Assembly (NCBI GenBank): GCA_045648025.1
Contig: JAZRNH010000015.1
Coordinates: forward strand, 1-64,000
Origin: RGIG1681 sp045648025
Lineage (GTDB): Bacteria > Bacillota > Clostridia > Christensenellales > UBA1242
Reading direction: 5' to 3'
DNA length: 64,000 nucleotides
Shown here: positions 42,835-52,098 of the stretch, piece by piece
Position numbering within the stretch: the stretch's first letter is position 1
Layout of the letters: each line of letters opens with the position of its first letter
The notes under the pieces: generated by a model
Told to the model about the DNA's origin: nothing
Databases searched by the model: none
What the model saw: the letters and a program-made list of their open reading frames with translations, nothing else
Translations under genes and position numbers: made by a program

Positions 42835-43641
42835 ATGAAAAAATTAATAAAAAATATCATTTATTTAATGTTTGCCGCCACATTTTGCAGTTTTTTATTT
42901 TTATCAAATCAACCATTTTTGGCAAAATGTTTCGCAAAAGATGTATCTTTCACCGAAAGCGAACTCAAAGATTATCAAGCTATTGAAAAAGGTGTTCCGG
43001 TTGACAGTGACAAAATTTTTGAAGACTATTTTTCTGAAACCGATGGAAAATCTGCCACCAATTATTTAATTGTTATTGATGCAGGTCACGGAGGACCAGA
43101 CCCTGGTTCAATTGGTTTTAAAACAAAAGTTTATGAAGCTGACCTTAATCTCAAAATTTCAAAAATGCTAAAAGAAAAATTAGAAGATTCAGGAATCTCT
43201 GTTGTTATGACCAGAGAAACCGAAGAGGCTCTTGCAGAAGGCAGAGGCAAATCTTTCAAAAAAAGAGATATGGAACTTAGAAAAGAAATCATCAAACAAC
43301 ACCGTCCAAACATGGTGATTAGCATACATCAAAATAGCTACACAAATCACAAATTTTCTGGTGCACAAGTTTTTTATGACAAAACCAGTGATATAAGCAA
43401 AAACATTGCTGACAAAATTCAAGCAGAATTTATTAAACAATTAGACGGCAGTCACAAATCAACCAGCCCAGGCGATTATTATATGCTTAAATGCACAACC
43501 GCACCATCTGTTATTGTTGAATGTGGATTTTTATCTAATGAAAAAGAAGAACAAATGTTGTTAGATTCTGCCTATCAAGAAAAAATTGTTTCTGCAATTT
43601 ATGTTGGAATAATTTCATTTTTGCAAACAAAAAACCTCTAA
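42835..43641 (+). CDS. N-acetylmuramoyl-L-alanine amidase (Amidase_3, CwlD-like)
   Basis: The 268-residue enzyme cleaves the bond between muramic acid and the stem peptide. After a hydrophobic N-terminal signal or anchor (residues about 6-28) and a 50-residue acidic linker, the Amidase_3 domain shows VIDAGHGGPDPGSIG near 77-91 (zinc His), KVYEADLNL with the zinc Glu, SIHQNSY near 163 (second His), and VIVECGFLSNEKE with the catalytic Glu near 227. Single-domain size fits CwlD (spore cortex) as well as general amidases. TAAGGAAA precedes the ATG; a terminator ends it. Confidence 0.93.
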   Translation: MKKLIKNIIYLMFAATFCSFLFLSNQPFLAKCFAKDVSFTESELKDYQAIEKGVPVDSDKIFEDYFSETDGKSATNYLIVIDAGHGGPDPGSIGFKTKVYEADLNLKISKMLKEKLEDSGISVVMTRETEEALAEGRGKSFKKRDMELRKEIIKQHRPNMVISIHQNSYTNHKFSGAQVFYDKTSDISKNIADKIQAEFIKQLDGSHKSTSPGDYYMLKCTTAPSVIVECGFLSNEKEEQMLLDSAYQEKIVSAIYVGIISFLQTKNL

Positions 43642-43659
43642 AAATAGAGGTTTTTTTTG
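43629..43659 (+). terminator. Terminator of amidase gene
   Basis: AAAACCTCTA-AAAA-TAGAGGTTTT followed by Ts, overlapping the last codons. Confidence 0.88.
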
Positions 43660-43716
43660 ATTTTTTGATATTTTTTATTATTTTTTCATATATTTTACTA
43701 GTATTTTTGCAGTTTT

Positions 43717-45294
43717 TTAATCTGCTATCATTGCCAATCTTTCTTCTTTCTTTTCTTGTTTTGGTTCTTCTCTTTTTGGTGCAACTTTTCTTAATTTTGC
43801 CGCTTCGTCTTGGAAATAATTTTCTGATTTTTTTTCAAAACTCCACTTTGCTCTTGCAAGTCTGGTTGAGTTTTCAAATATTAAACTTGTCTTTTTGATT
43901 GCCATTTCATCAGTTGAGCCTCTAGCATAAAGAACCGAACACATTGCCTCAAACAAAATTTTTGGATCAATGTTTTCAGACTGCGAACTAAACTCTTTCA
44001 TTTCTATATAGTTTCTGTTTGCATTGGTTTCATCAATTGCCGAAATAAACTCTTCAAGCATTTCACCTTCTGGCAAATATCTGTTTCCATAGTCAATGAT
44101 TTCTGCAAACAAATCATCAATTTCTAAGGCTGACCTTTCATAGGTTTTAACCAAAAGCTTTTCAAGTCTTCTTGCAGTATATTTGTTGTGTGGGTTAAGA
44201 GCAACTCTATAAAGTTCATCATATATACTTGAAAAATATGTTTTTTCAAGTTCATCAAAATCAAGTCTTGTTTCTTTTCCGTGATTTCTAAAATCTTCCA
44301 TAATAGAATAATTACTTGTAAATACAGAAATTAAAATCTTTTCAATTTCCGCATAAAGTGATTGCATATTAATTTGGTCAATCACTGATTCATCAGTGTT
44401 TCCGCAAATTTGATTCATAAATGCATTAATTGCTTCTGGATAAAACCAATGTTCACCCGCAAGTCTTAACTTTCCACCAAAAATCGCATCCATATCTCTA
44501 TCAATAATTGCAGCATGGCAAATGGTTTGACCAAATTGGTCCTGCATTGCATCTTTGCTTGGGTCAGCATTAATCATACCATAATATCCATAATATGGAT
44601 CTTCAATATAAACTTTACAGTTTGCATGGTTAACTGCCGAAGCTGCAAAACTTTCACCTGTTGAATCAATTGCAAATTGAACTAAGCATGGAATGTTTAT
44701 TTGTTTGCAAAGTTCAGCAAGCATACTAGCATAACCAACACAAACAATTTTGTCACCTGTTAAAATTTTAACAAGGTTTCTTGAATCCATTCTAGAATCA
44801 ACATTATCTTCACTTCCTTGTGAATAACTAAATTCAGTCACAAGGTTATATGCAAACAAAAACTTTTCAAGTGGAGAGAGTGGTCTGCCATAAACAGTGG
44901 CGGAGTTTATTGAGTTTGCCCATTCAGAAATTTTTCTACTGGCAACAACTGTTTCTTCAAGTGTATATCCTGTGTAACTATTAACATCATTACCTTCAAC
45001 AAAAAGTGCTGAAAAATGATTTTCTTTAAGTTTGGCAAAATTGCTTTGCAAAACCATTGATTCTTGCTCATTAAAAATTGTGCTGCTTGTTGTGTTTGCA
45101 ATAGGAATGCTAACTCTTATGTCACCACCTTTAAAATACCTGCAAATCTTATCAATCACAGCAGCATTTAAAGCAATTTCTCTGCTTATAACAATTGTTT
45201 TGCTTTCTCCCTGTTCGGTGATTTTGGCAAGTCTTGCAAAATCATCTTCGGAGTAATCTTTCATCAAGAATATATTATTATTAACTAAAAACAT
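43717..45294 (-). CDS. Transglutaminase-like protein, function unknown
   Basis: The 525-residue protein is mostly helical and lacks signal peptide or membrane segments. A central core reads KIVCVGYASMLAELCKQINI near residues 165-184, then VNHANCKVYIEDPYYG near 213-228. This matches the Cys-His-Asp arrangement of transglutaminase-like cysteine peptidases (C-x-G-Y, H-x-x, E-D). Such domains are cysteine hydrolases or crosslinkers; no substrate can be proposed. The C-terminus is K/E-rich. The ATG at 45294 is preferred to the GTG just before it because the AAGGGGGAG site is then 5 bases away. The end overlaps a copy of the AAAACTGCAAAAATA motif. Confidence 0.65.
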   Translation of the reverse strand: MFLVNNNIFLMKDYSEDDFARLAKITEQGESKTIVISREIALNAAVIDKICRYFKGGDIRVSIPIANTTSSTIFNEQESMVLQSNFAKLKENHFSALFVEGNDVNSYTGYTLEETVVASRKISEWANSINSATVYGRPLSPLEKFLFAYNLVTEFSYSQGSEDNVDSRMDSRNLVKILTGDKIVCVGYASMLAELCKQINIPCLVQFAIDSTGESFAASAVNHANCKVYIEDPYYGYYGMINADPSKDAMQDQFGQTICHAAIIDRDMDAIFGGKLRLAGEHWFYPEAINAFMNQICGNTDESVIDQINMQSLYAEIEKILISVFTSNYSIMEDFRNHGKETRLDFDELEKTYFSSIYDELYRVALNPHNKYTARRLEKLLVKTYERSALEIDDLFAEIIDYGNRYLPEGEMLEEFISAIDETNANRNYIEMKEFSSQSENIDPKILFEAMCSVLYARGSTDEMAIKKTSLIFENSTRLARAKWSFEKKSENYFQDEAAKLRKVAPKREEPKQEKKEERLAMIAD

Positions 45295-45489
45295 CACAAC
45301 TCCCCCTTCTTATGACCTTTTTAATCGATTTCATTTTAACATAATACCGCAAAATTTTCAATATTGTTTGTCAAAATACCCACCAAAAAGCCGTTATTTT
45401 GACTATTTTTGCGATTTTTTATATTTTTTTGATATTTATTTTTAATTTTTTTTGAATTAAATTCAATTTTAAGAAAGTTTTTTAACTAA

Positions 45490-45518
45490 TTTACATTGCT
45501 CACAAAATGTGATATTAT
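45490..45518 (+). promoter_or_regulatory. Promoter; transcript probably leaderless
   Basis: TTTACA (45490-45495), 17 bases, TATTAT (45513-45518). The start codon at 45525 lies at the predicted transcription start. No Shine-Dalgarno is present. The preceding 190 bases are an AT-rich gap with one dispersed motif copy at 45404. Confidence 0.75.
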
Positions 45519-45524
45519 ACATAT

Positions 45525-46118
45525 ATGGATAATATTTTAATCGAACAAAACAAAGAAGAATTTTTGAAAATCGCAAGAGAGAATATAAAAAGAGACGGTA
45601 TTGAAGAGCTTCTCAAATGGCTTGTTTCAACCGACTTTTTTGAAGCACCTGCTTCAACAAAATTTCACCTTGCAGAAATTGGTGGCTTGTGTTTACACTC
45701 TATCAATGTTTATAAAAGACTTTTAAAACTTATGACTGATGAATTTGGAGAACAAAACATCAACAAAGAAAGCATTGCAATTGTTGCACTTTTTCACGAT
45801 GTTTGCAAATGCTGCTATTATAAAACCGAATATAGAAATGTTAAAGAAAATGGTGAATGGGTGCAAAAACCATATTACACCATTGACGATATGCTTCCTT
45901 ATGGCCACGGTGAAAAATCTGTTTATATGATTAACGGATACCTTAGACTCACAAGAGAAGAAGCTCTTGCTATCAACTGGCATATGGGCGGATTTGATGC
46001 AAGAGTTAAAGGTGGAGATATGAGCCTTGCAAAAGCATATTACAAATATCCAATCTGCACAATGCTTCACTTGTCTGACATTATGGCAACATATTTAGAC
46101 GAAGAGCAACCAAAATAA
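45525..46118 (+). CDS. HD-domain hydrolase
   Basis: The 197-residue protein has the HD-superfamily metal motif H...HD...D: GGLCLHSINVYKRL with a His near residue 58, ALFHDVCKCCYY with HD at about 88-89, YGHGEKSVYMI near 126-136, and INWHMGGFD near 149-157. HD proteins are metal-dependent phosphohydrolases acting on nucleotides or phosphodiesters. The protein resembles small nucleotidase or tRNA-processing-type HD hydrolases, but the substrate is unclear. gltX begins 16 bases after it, so they share a transcript. Its ATG has no ribosome site and coincides with the promoter's +1. Confidence 0.85.
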   Translation: MDNILIEQNKEEFLKIARENIKRDGIEELLKWLVSTDFFEAPASTKFHLAEIGGLCLHSINVYKRLLKLMTDEFGEQNINKESIAIVALFHDVCKCCYYKTEYRNVKENGEWVQKPYYTIDDMLPYGHGEKSVYMINGYLRLTREEALAINWHMGGFDARVKGGDMSLAKAYYKYPICTMLHLSDIMATYLDEEQPK

Positions 46119-46134
46119 TTTTAGGAGAACAATT

Positions 46135-47805
46135 ATGGATTATCAAAAATTAGCGAACTTATTATATAAAAACATACACACAACACCTGAATATTATTAT
46201 GAAAAATTTCCAGCAAGAAACATTGCTCCAAAGGCAGAAGTTACAAGAATTGCTCCAAGCCCAACAGGATTCTTTCACACTGGAACACTTTTTGGTTCAA
46301 TGATTGACAAATTTTTGGCAGACAAATCAAATGGTGTGTTCTTCTTGAGAATTGAAGACACCGACCAAAAGAGAAAAATTCAAGGTGCTGCTGACATTGC
46401 TTATCAAATGCTTAAAAAGTTTAACACAGCTCCAGACGAAGGTTTTATGGGTGAAGGTCAAGAACAACTTGGTGACTATGGCAGCTATGTTCAATCTGAA
46501 AGACTTGAAATTTATCATGCATTTGCAAAAAGATTAGTCGAACTTGGAAGAGCTTTCCCATGTTTCTGCAAACAAACAGAAGGCAAAGAAGATATCAAAG
46601 AAAGAAGAGCAAAACAACTTGAAGAAACTGGTTCAATCATCGACCACGACCCTTGCAGAAACCTTGATATCGCAGATATTGAACTCAATATCAAAATGGG
46701 CAAACCTTGGGCACTTAAACTTCTTTCAACCGGTGACCCAGACAAAACCTTTAAGTTTACTGATATGATTAAAGGTGAAAGAGAAATTCACGAAAACACA
46801 AAAGATATCGTTCTTGTAAAGAGCAATGGAATTCCACCTTATGCACTTGCACACATTGTTGATGATACACTTATGCATGTTACAACAGTTGTTAGAGGCG
46901 AAGAGTGGTGGCCATCACTTGCTGCTCATCTTGAACTTTTTAAAGCTTATGGCTTAAAACCACCAAAATATGCACACACACCAGTTATTTGCAAACTTGA
47001 TGAAAAAACTGGAAACAAAAGAAAACTCAGCAAGAGATATGACCCAGAAGCAGACACAAGATGGTTTGTTGTTGAAGGTTATCCAACCGTTGCACTTAAT
47101 GAATATTTGTTAAATCTTTTAAACAGTGACTTTGAAAATTGGAGAAAAGCAAACCCAGATGCAAGATATGAAGAGTTTCCTTTCTCACTCAAAAAAGTTG
47201 GTTCAAGCAACCCAATGTTTGATGTAGTTAAGATTAATGATATTTCAAAAAACATCATTTCAAAAATTCCTGGCAAAGAGCTTTTAAGAGCTATTGTTGA
47301 CTGGGCTAATGAATTTGATCCAGACTTTGCAGCAGTGCTTCTCAGAAATCAAGAAATGGCAGAAAAACTTTTTGCTCTTGACCGTGACGGTGCAGCAAGA
47401 CCAAGAAAAGATATTGCTCATGCTAGTGAAGTTAAAGAACTTTTCAGCTATATGTTTAATGAGTATTTTGACAAATCAACATCTCTTAACTTTGATGAAA
47501 AACAAACAAAAGAAAACATTGTTAACCTTGTTTCAAAATACATCAAAGAATATTCTGAAGAAGATGACAAACAACAATGGTTTGAAAAACTCAAAACTGT
47601 TGCTGACAGCTGCGGATATGTTGATATGAAAACTTATAAAGCAAATCCAGAGTCTTATATTGGAAATGTTGCCGATGCTAGTAACATCATCAGAGTTGCT
47701 ATCACCGGAAGAAGCAACACTCCTGACCTTTGTGAAATTATGAAGATGCTTGGCAAAGACACTGTTCTTGCAAGACTTAACTTTGTTATTGATAACTTAA
47801 AATAA
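46135..47805 (+). CDS. gltX: Glutamyl-tRNA synthetase
   Basis: The 556-residue class I synthetase charges tRNA-Glu. It shows RIAPSPTGFFHTGTLFGSM near residues 39-57 (the HIGH-equivalent is HTGT), FLRIEDTDQKRK near 78-89, PYALAHIVDDTLMHVTTVVRGEEW near 236-259, and KRKLSKR near 297-303 (KMSKS equivalent). The C-terminal 200 residues form the helical anticodon domain. The length is somewhat above the usual 480-500, with a long N-terminal extension before the Rossmann fold. TAGGAG precedes the ATG by 8 bases. A cognate tRNA-Glu gene is at 63839. Confidence 0.95.
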   Translation: MDYQKLANLLYKNIHTTPEYYYEKFPARNIAPKAEVTRIAPSPTGFFHTGTLFGSMIDKFLADKSNGVFFLRIEDTDQKRKIQGAADIAYQMLKKFNTAPDEGFMGEGQEQLGDYGSYVQSERLEIYHAFAKRLVELGRAFPCFCKQTEGKEDIKERRAKQLEETGSIIDHDPCRNLDIADIELNIKMGKPWALKLLSTGDPDKTFKFTDMIKGEREIHENTKDIVLVKSNGIPPYALAHIVDDTLMHVTTVVRGEEWWPSLAAHLELFKAYGLKPPKYAHTPVICKLDEKTGNKRKLSKRYDPEADTRWFVVEGYPTVALNEYLLNLLNSDFENWRKANPDARYEEFPFSLKKVGSSNPMFDVVKINDISKNIISKIPGKELLRAIVDWANEFDPDFAAVLLRNQEMAEKLFALDRDGAARPRKDIAHASEVKELFSYMFNEYFDKSTSLNFDEKQTKENIVNLVSKYIKEYSEEDDKQQWFEKLKTVADSCGYVDMKTYKANPESYIGNVADASNIIRVAITGRSNTPDLCEIMKMLGKDTVLARLNFVIDNLK

Positions 47806-47819
47806 TTGTTATTCAAACA

Positions 47820-47851
47820 AAAAAAGATATGGAAATTTCCATATCTTTTTA
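47820..47851 (+). terminator. Terminator of gltX operon
   Basis: AAAAAGATATGGAAA/TTTCCATATCTTTTT perfect inverted repeat. Confidence 0.9.
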
Positions 47852-47897
47852 TTTTTTCATTATTTTTTATATATTTTGCTGTTATTTTTGCGGTTTT

Positions 47898-49259
47898 TTA
47901 TTCAACCACAACAAGGTTGCTTGAAGCAATTTCAACAACAGCTGTTTCAATGGTTTCACCGCCTCTAATCACTTTAAATGAAACTTCGTCACCTTCTTCA
48001 ATTGTTAAAAGCAACTCTTCAAATAAATATGTTTTGTTCAAAAGTTTCTCTTGTCCATTGATGATGATAGAAACAAATTCATCACCAGCAACAAGTTTTT
48101 CATAAAAGATTGAAGATTCTTCAATTGTTGACACTCTAAATCTGTTTGTGATTTCAACAAGACCAGTCTTTTCATTGTTGGTTGAAATGGTATCAAATGT
48201 AAAAGTTTTAATCTTTAAATCAACGGTATCAATTTGATATTTTGAACTGTCTGCTTCAAACTTTTCAATAATTTCATCTGCAACTCTTTCAACCAAATCT
48301 GCTGGAATTGCATAGTTAATTTTGTCATTATTTTTTTGTCCACCATTTGTGATTCCCACAAGGTTACCATAAAGGTCAAAAAGTCCACCACCACTGTTTC
48401 CATTTGAAATGTAGGCATCGTGTCTTATAACTCTTCTAGGAAGTTCCTTTCCTGCAATGGTGATATCAACATATTCACTCACAACATCAATGTTACCTCT
48501 TGAAGTGTTAAGCCCTGCTGAGTTTGTGTTGCCAATAGCAAGAACAACAGATGTTCCTGTCGCAACAGAAGTTTTGAGCGAAACCGGTTTAAGAGCAAGT
48601 CTTGATACCCATGGATTTTCTTCAATTTCTTCTTTTGAAACTTTTAAAACCGCAAGGTCATAAGTGCTTGAACCACCAACAAATGTTGCCTTTAAATAAT
48701 AATAAGAATCTTGTCCATAAAATTTTAATCTATAAAGTGGATAAGCAGATTTTTGATAAGAACTTCCACCATAAACCACATGATAGTTTGTAACAAGATA
48801 CATTGAATCATCTTCGTTGATTTCATAAATCACAGCTGTTCCACCAGACAAATGGTTTTGGTTAAAGGCTAAATCTTTTTCATTTGAAAATGATTTAACT
48901 TCAACAACTGAAAGCAAGTTTTTATTAACAACATACTCTTCAAGGTCTGCAACAACATTAAAGTTGTCAATCACCCAGTCAACATATTCAAGTTCAGTTT
49001 TTCCTTCTGAATAAAGTGAAAGCCAAATTTCATAAGTGCTGAGAGCATCGTTTCCGTCTTTGCCATCTTTTCCATCTTTGCCATCTTCACCGCAGCCGCC
49101 ACACTTTAAACTTTCAAGCCACTCTGCTTCGGTTCCCTCAAAGCCATTGTTTTTGGCAATGTCATAAGCCGAAAGTCCATCTTTTCCGCAACCAGAAAAC
49201 ATAAATGCAGTTGGAATTATTATTAAACAAATAAGTAATGTTTTTAAAAACTTTTTCAT
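47898..49259 (-). CDS. Trypsin-like serine protease lipoprotein with collagen-like linker
   Basis: The 453-residue protein begins with a lipoprotein signal (hydrophobic, then MFSGC near residue 24), so it should be anchored outside the membrane. Next come an SAYDIAKNNGFEGTEAEWLE repeat unit common in clostridial surface proteins, and a short collagen-like GEDGKDGKDGKDG linker near 57-69. The protease domain has the catalytic triad: TNYHVV with His near 158, STYDLAVLKV with Asp near 200 and GNSGGGLF with Ser near 288. The layout is HtrA/S1C-like, with a PDZ-like C-terminal part (residues 350-453). A modest AGGAA precedes the ATG. The stop codon lies in the AAAACCGCAAAAATA motif. Confidence 0.88.
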   Translation of the reverse strand: MKKFLKTLLICLIIIPTAFMFSGCGKDGLSAYDIAKNNGFEGTEAEWLESLKCGGCGEDGKDGKDGKDGNDALSTYEIWLSLYSEGKTELEYVDWVIDNFNVVADLEEYVVNKNLLSVVEVKSFSNEKDLAFNQNHLSGGTAVIYEINEDDSMYLVTNYHVVYGGSSYQKSAYPLYRLKFYGQDSYYYLKATFVGGSSTYDLAVLKVSKEEIEENPWVSRLALKPVSLKTSVATGTSVVLAIGNTNSAGLNTSRGNIDVVSEYVDITIAGKELPRRVIRHDAYISNGNSGGGLFDLYGNLVGITNGGQKNNDKINYAIPADLVERVADEIIEKFEADSSKYQIDTVDLKIKTFTFDTISTNNEKTGLVEITNRFRVSTIEESSIFYEKLVAGDEFVSIIINGQEKLLNKTYLFEELLLTIEEGDEVSFKVIRGGETIETAVVEIASSNLVVVE

Positions 49260-49332
49260 AAGCGATTCCTGTTTTAATTTATTATGTATTTATTATAACA
49301 TTTTTAACCAACAAGTAAAATATTTCTGCAAC

Positions 49333-49361
49333 AAAAAAACCGCTAAGTTTTAGCGGTTTTA
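49333..49361 (-). terminator. Terminator of zinc-ribbon protein gene
   Basis: AACCGCTAA/TTAGCGGTT hairpin followed by Ts on the minus strand. Confidence 0.85.
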
Positions 49362-49367
49362 ATTATT

Positions 49368-50444
49368 TTATTTATCTTCAAAATATCTTGAACCACAAGC
49401 AGGACACATTTCGTCGCCATCAGGAACAGATGCACCACAATATTTGCAGGTTCTGTTGATTTGTTTTGCCTTTTCTCTTGCAAGTTCTGCATTTGCATTT
49501 GCTTCAGCTGTTTCAGCTGCAGCCTTTTCCATTTCAAGTTCTTCTTTTCTTTGTGAATTTTTAATCTTTTTAACAACCACAGCCACTACAATTGTGATAA
49601 TTAAAACAGCAACTGCACCAGAGCCAAGAGCAACCATAAGAGAACTCTTTCTTGTGCTCTTCAAATCGTCTAAATATTCAACTTCATAAGCATAATCTTT
49701 GTTAACTTCAAGAGAGTAGTCTGTGTTGATTGCATAAACTTTGCCATTGATGTAAGTATAAGCAATTTCAATTTCAAGTTTGCCGTCGCTATCTGTGTCT
49801 TTAAAATCTTGCAAAGCATATTGATCATATTGTGTAAATGTTGAATCATTCCAAACGGCACTACCAACAGCATTTGGGTCATTGTTAGCATAATCCATAT
49901 CATAAACAATAAACCACCAGTTTTGACCGTTTAAATAAACATCTGTTTCATATAAACCAGTTTTTGTTGGGTTTGCATTATATGTTGTGTATTTAATTTT
50001 GCTAAATTCACCTTTACCAATATAATAACCATCTGCACCAGCTTTTGCTTTTGCAATTATATTTGAATATGTTTTGTCATAATCAATATATTGTTCAATA
50101 TAGCCTTCTGATTCTGTTATAGCTGTGCCGTAATTTTTAATGGTTGAAATTGAGCTAAAGCAAATAATCATTGCCATAATTAAAAACACAAACACAAATG
50201 AGAGAGCTGATCTTGCACCTGTTGTAACAACAACTGTTCTTCCAAACATTGGAATATGCCATGGACCTCTTCTTCTATGATGATGGTGATGATGGTCACT
50301 GCTACTTGAACGACTTGTGCTTCCACCAAAACTAAATCCACCAAAGCCGCCGCCTCCGCTGCTGCTTCTGCCTGTGCTTCCACCAAAGCTAAAGCCGCCA
50401 CCACCGCCGCCGCTTCTGCCAGAATGTGAAAATCCTCTTGCCAT
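49368..50444 (-). CDS. Membrane protein with glycine/serine-rich N-terminus and zinc ribbon
   Basis: The 358-residue protein starts with a low-complexity G/S/F region (residues 4-50), then a run of six histidines followed by RRRG, a hydrophobic segment near 78-98, an extracytoplasmic-looking region, a second hydrophobic segment near 268-290, a charged coiled-coil-like stretch, and a C-terminal zinc ribbon CKYCGASVPDGDEMCPACG near 336-354. I know no function. The histidine run and the C4 ribbon suggest metal binding. AGGAG precedes the ATG by 8 bases. It is preceded by the polymerase gene only 22 bases away on the same strand. Confidence 0.75.
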   Translation of the reverse strand: MARGFSHSGRSGGGGGGFSFGGSTGRSSSGGGGFGGFSFGGSTSRSSSSDHHHHHHRRRGPWHIPMFGRTVVVTTGARSALSFVFVFLIMAMIICFSSISTIKNYGTAITESEGYIEQYIDYDKTYSNIIAKAKAGADGYYIGKGEFSKIKYTTYNANPTKTGLYETDVYLNGQNWWFIVYDMDYANNDPNAVGSAVWNDSTFTQYDQYALQDFKDTDSDGKLEIEIAYTYINGKVYAINTDYSLEVNKDYAYEVEYLDDLKSTRKSSLMVALGSGAVAVLIITIVVAVVVKKIKNSQRKEELEMEKAAAETAEANANAELAREKAKQINRTCKYCGASVPDGDEMCPACGSRYFEDK

Positions 50445-50466
50445 AAAATTTTCTCCTTAAACCATT

Positions 50467-51957
50467 TTATTTTGTTGTTGATTTCTTTTTTGATTTCACA
50501 ACATATTTTGTTTTTTCTTCTTTAGAAGTCTTTTCTTGTTTTAAGTTTACAATATCACCAACAGTTAAATCAACTAAATCGTTTTTGTTTTCAGATTTTG
50601 CCGATTTATTTTCAATTTCTTTTTCTTTTAAGTTTTCAAGTTTGTTTCTTTCACTTTCTTCAACAATTTTTCGATAACCCTCTGGGTCTGCCTGTTCTTT
50701 AAACATAATGATAAGACCAAAAAGCAAGAAAATTAAGAATTTATCACTAATAACAACTTCTTCAAGTGACAAAAAGAGCCAAAGCAAACACATTAAACAG
50801 TTGTTAAATCTAATTTTAAACCATGGCTTTCCGCCCATAATATAACTTGCAATCAAAACAGCAACAAGCACAAGACCCACTAAGCCAAATCTGTAAAGCA
50901 AGAATATAAATGAATTGTGTGGACCAGCGACTTGAATGTCTGAAGTGAATAATCCAACACCAAAAAGTGCTTTTTGTGGTGATGAAAAAATTTCATCAAA
51001 ATACTTCGCCCAAATTTCAGTTCTGCCGGTTGTGATTTGTGCCCAAAATGATTGGTCTTCAAAATAAATGAAAAATCTTGAATAAATATCTGCAAGATAT
51101 GATTTGAATATCAAGCTAACAACAGCAACGAATCCAAGAACACATGCAATGAATATTATTGATTTCTTTTTAAATTTAATTATCAAACATATAATTGTGT
51201 AAAGCAAACAACCAACAACAATAATTACAAATGCTTTTGAAAGTGTGCAAAGACCCAAAACTAATGAAACAATAATTGCAGCGGTGTCGATTGCCCAATG
51301 TCTTTTTTTGTGAAAGATTGAGTATATTGCATAAGAAATTTGAAACATACAAAGCATAGAAAGAAAGTTCATATGCATTGTAAATAATTGAAGTCTGAAA
51401 TACTCACTATCATAATATGAAACTTGAATTGCAAATGTTGGAATTTTTGCCGCAATCATTGAAAGAAGAGCTGTCACAACCATACCAATAAGCAAATAGT
51501 TAAAGCATCTTGCAATATCAATTTCTTTGTGATAAACATAAACAAAATAAATTAAATAAAACATAAACACAAAGTTCATACCCGAATAGAATCCGTCTGT
51601 GTTAAATGAATAGTTGATACAAGAATAAAATATAACTAGTACTGTTGAAAGTATAAGTGGAATTTTGAAAACCTTTTTCTTGGCCTTCTTAACTTCAATA
51701 ATATATCTAACAATAATTGCAAGAAGCCCTGCACCGATGCCGATTACATATTGACCATAAAGCCCTGAATAAAGTTCAAGATACATCATCATACAAAAGA
51801 TTTCTGTTATCGACAAAAAACAAGTTATTGCAATGATGACGGCACCAGAAATCAACCACATTGGAAACCAAAGGTTGCAAAAAAATAAGAGTGGTGTTAT
51901 AACTGCCACCCCTAAAATTAATCTATATTTAGATATAAAATCTTTAAATTTTTGCAA
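50467..51957 (-). CDS. O-antigen ligase/polymerase-like membrane protein
   Basis: The 496-residue protein has about eleven hydrophobic segments and a large loop near residues 300-345 ending GVGLFTSDIQVAGPHNSFIF, the G-x-G...P-H-N-S motif of the Wzy/WaaL (O-antigen ligase) family. It would polymerise or ligate envelope glycans on lipid carriers. The C-terminal 80 residues are K/E-rich and cytoplasmic. I choose TTG at 51957: AAAGGAAAAG lies 6 bases upstream, and a consensus promoter occupies the region where a longer reading frame (up to 52047) would begin. A sugar transferase lies divergently, so both probably serve one glycan. Confidence 0.85.
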   Translation of the reverse strand: MQKFKDFISKYRLILGVAVITPLLFFCNLWFPMWLISGAVIIAITCFLSITEIFCMMMYLELYSGLYGQYVIGIGAGLLAIIVRYIIEVKKAKKKVFKIPLILSTVLVIFYSCINYSFNTDGFYSGMNFVFMFYLIYFVYVYHKEIDIARCFNYLLIGMVVTALLSMIAAKIPTFAIQVSYYDSEYFRLQLFTMHMNFLSMLCMFQISYAIYSIFHKKRHWAIDTAAIIVSLVLGLCTLSKAFVIIVVGCLLYTIICLIIKFKKKSIIFIACVLGFVAVVSLIFKSYLADIYSRFFIYFEDQSFWAQITTGRTEIWAKYFDEIFSSPQKALFGVGLFTSDIQVAGPHNSFIFLLYRFGLVGLVLVAVLIASYIMGGKPWFKIRFNNCLMCLLWLFLSLEEVVISDKFLIFLLFGLIIMFKEQADPEGYRKIVEESERNKLENLKEKEIENKSAKSENKNDLVDLTVGDIVNLKQEKTSKEEKTKYVVKSKKKSTTK

Positions 51958-51990
51958 GACTTTCTTTTCCTTTAAATTTGAACTATTTTT

Positions 51991-52019
51991 AATATACCCC
52001 CAATATCCAAAAAAGTCAA
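51991..52019 (-). promoter_or_regulatory. Promoter of polymerase-like gene
   Basis: On the minus strand: TTGACT (52019-52014), 17 bases, TATATT (51996-51991). It lies inside a longer possible reading frame. Confidence 0.75.
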
Positions 52020-52098
52020 TAAAATAAAGTCTTTCAATTACTATCAATTACTTGCTTTTTCGATATTTTTCACTTATATTATATATGAGGTAATTTCT

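Noticed and set aside
51958..52047. Extended N-terminus of the polymerase-like protein
   Set aside because: A consensus promoter lies inside it, and the TTG at 51957 has its own AAAGGAAAAG site.
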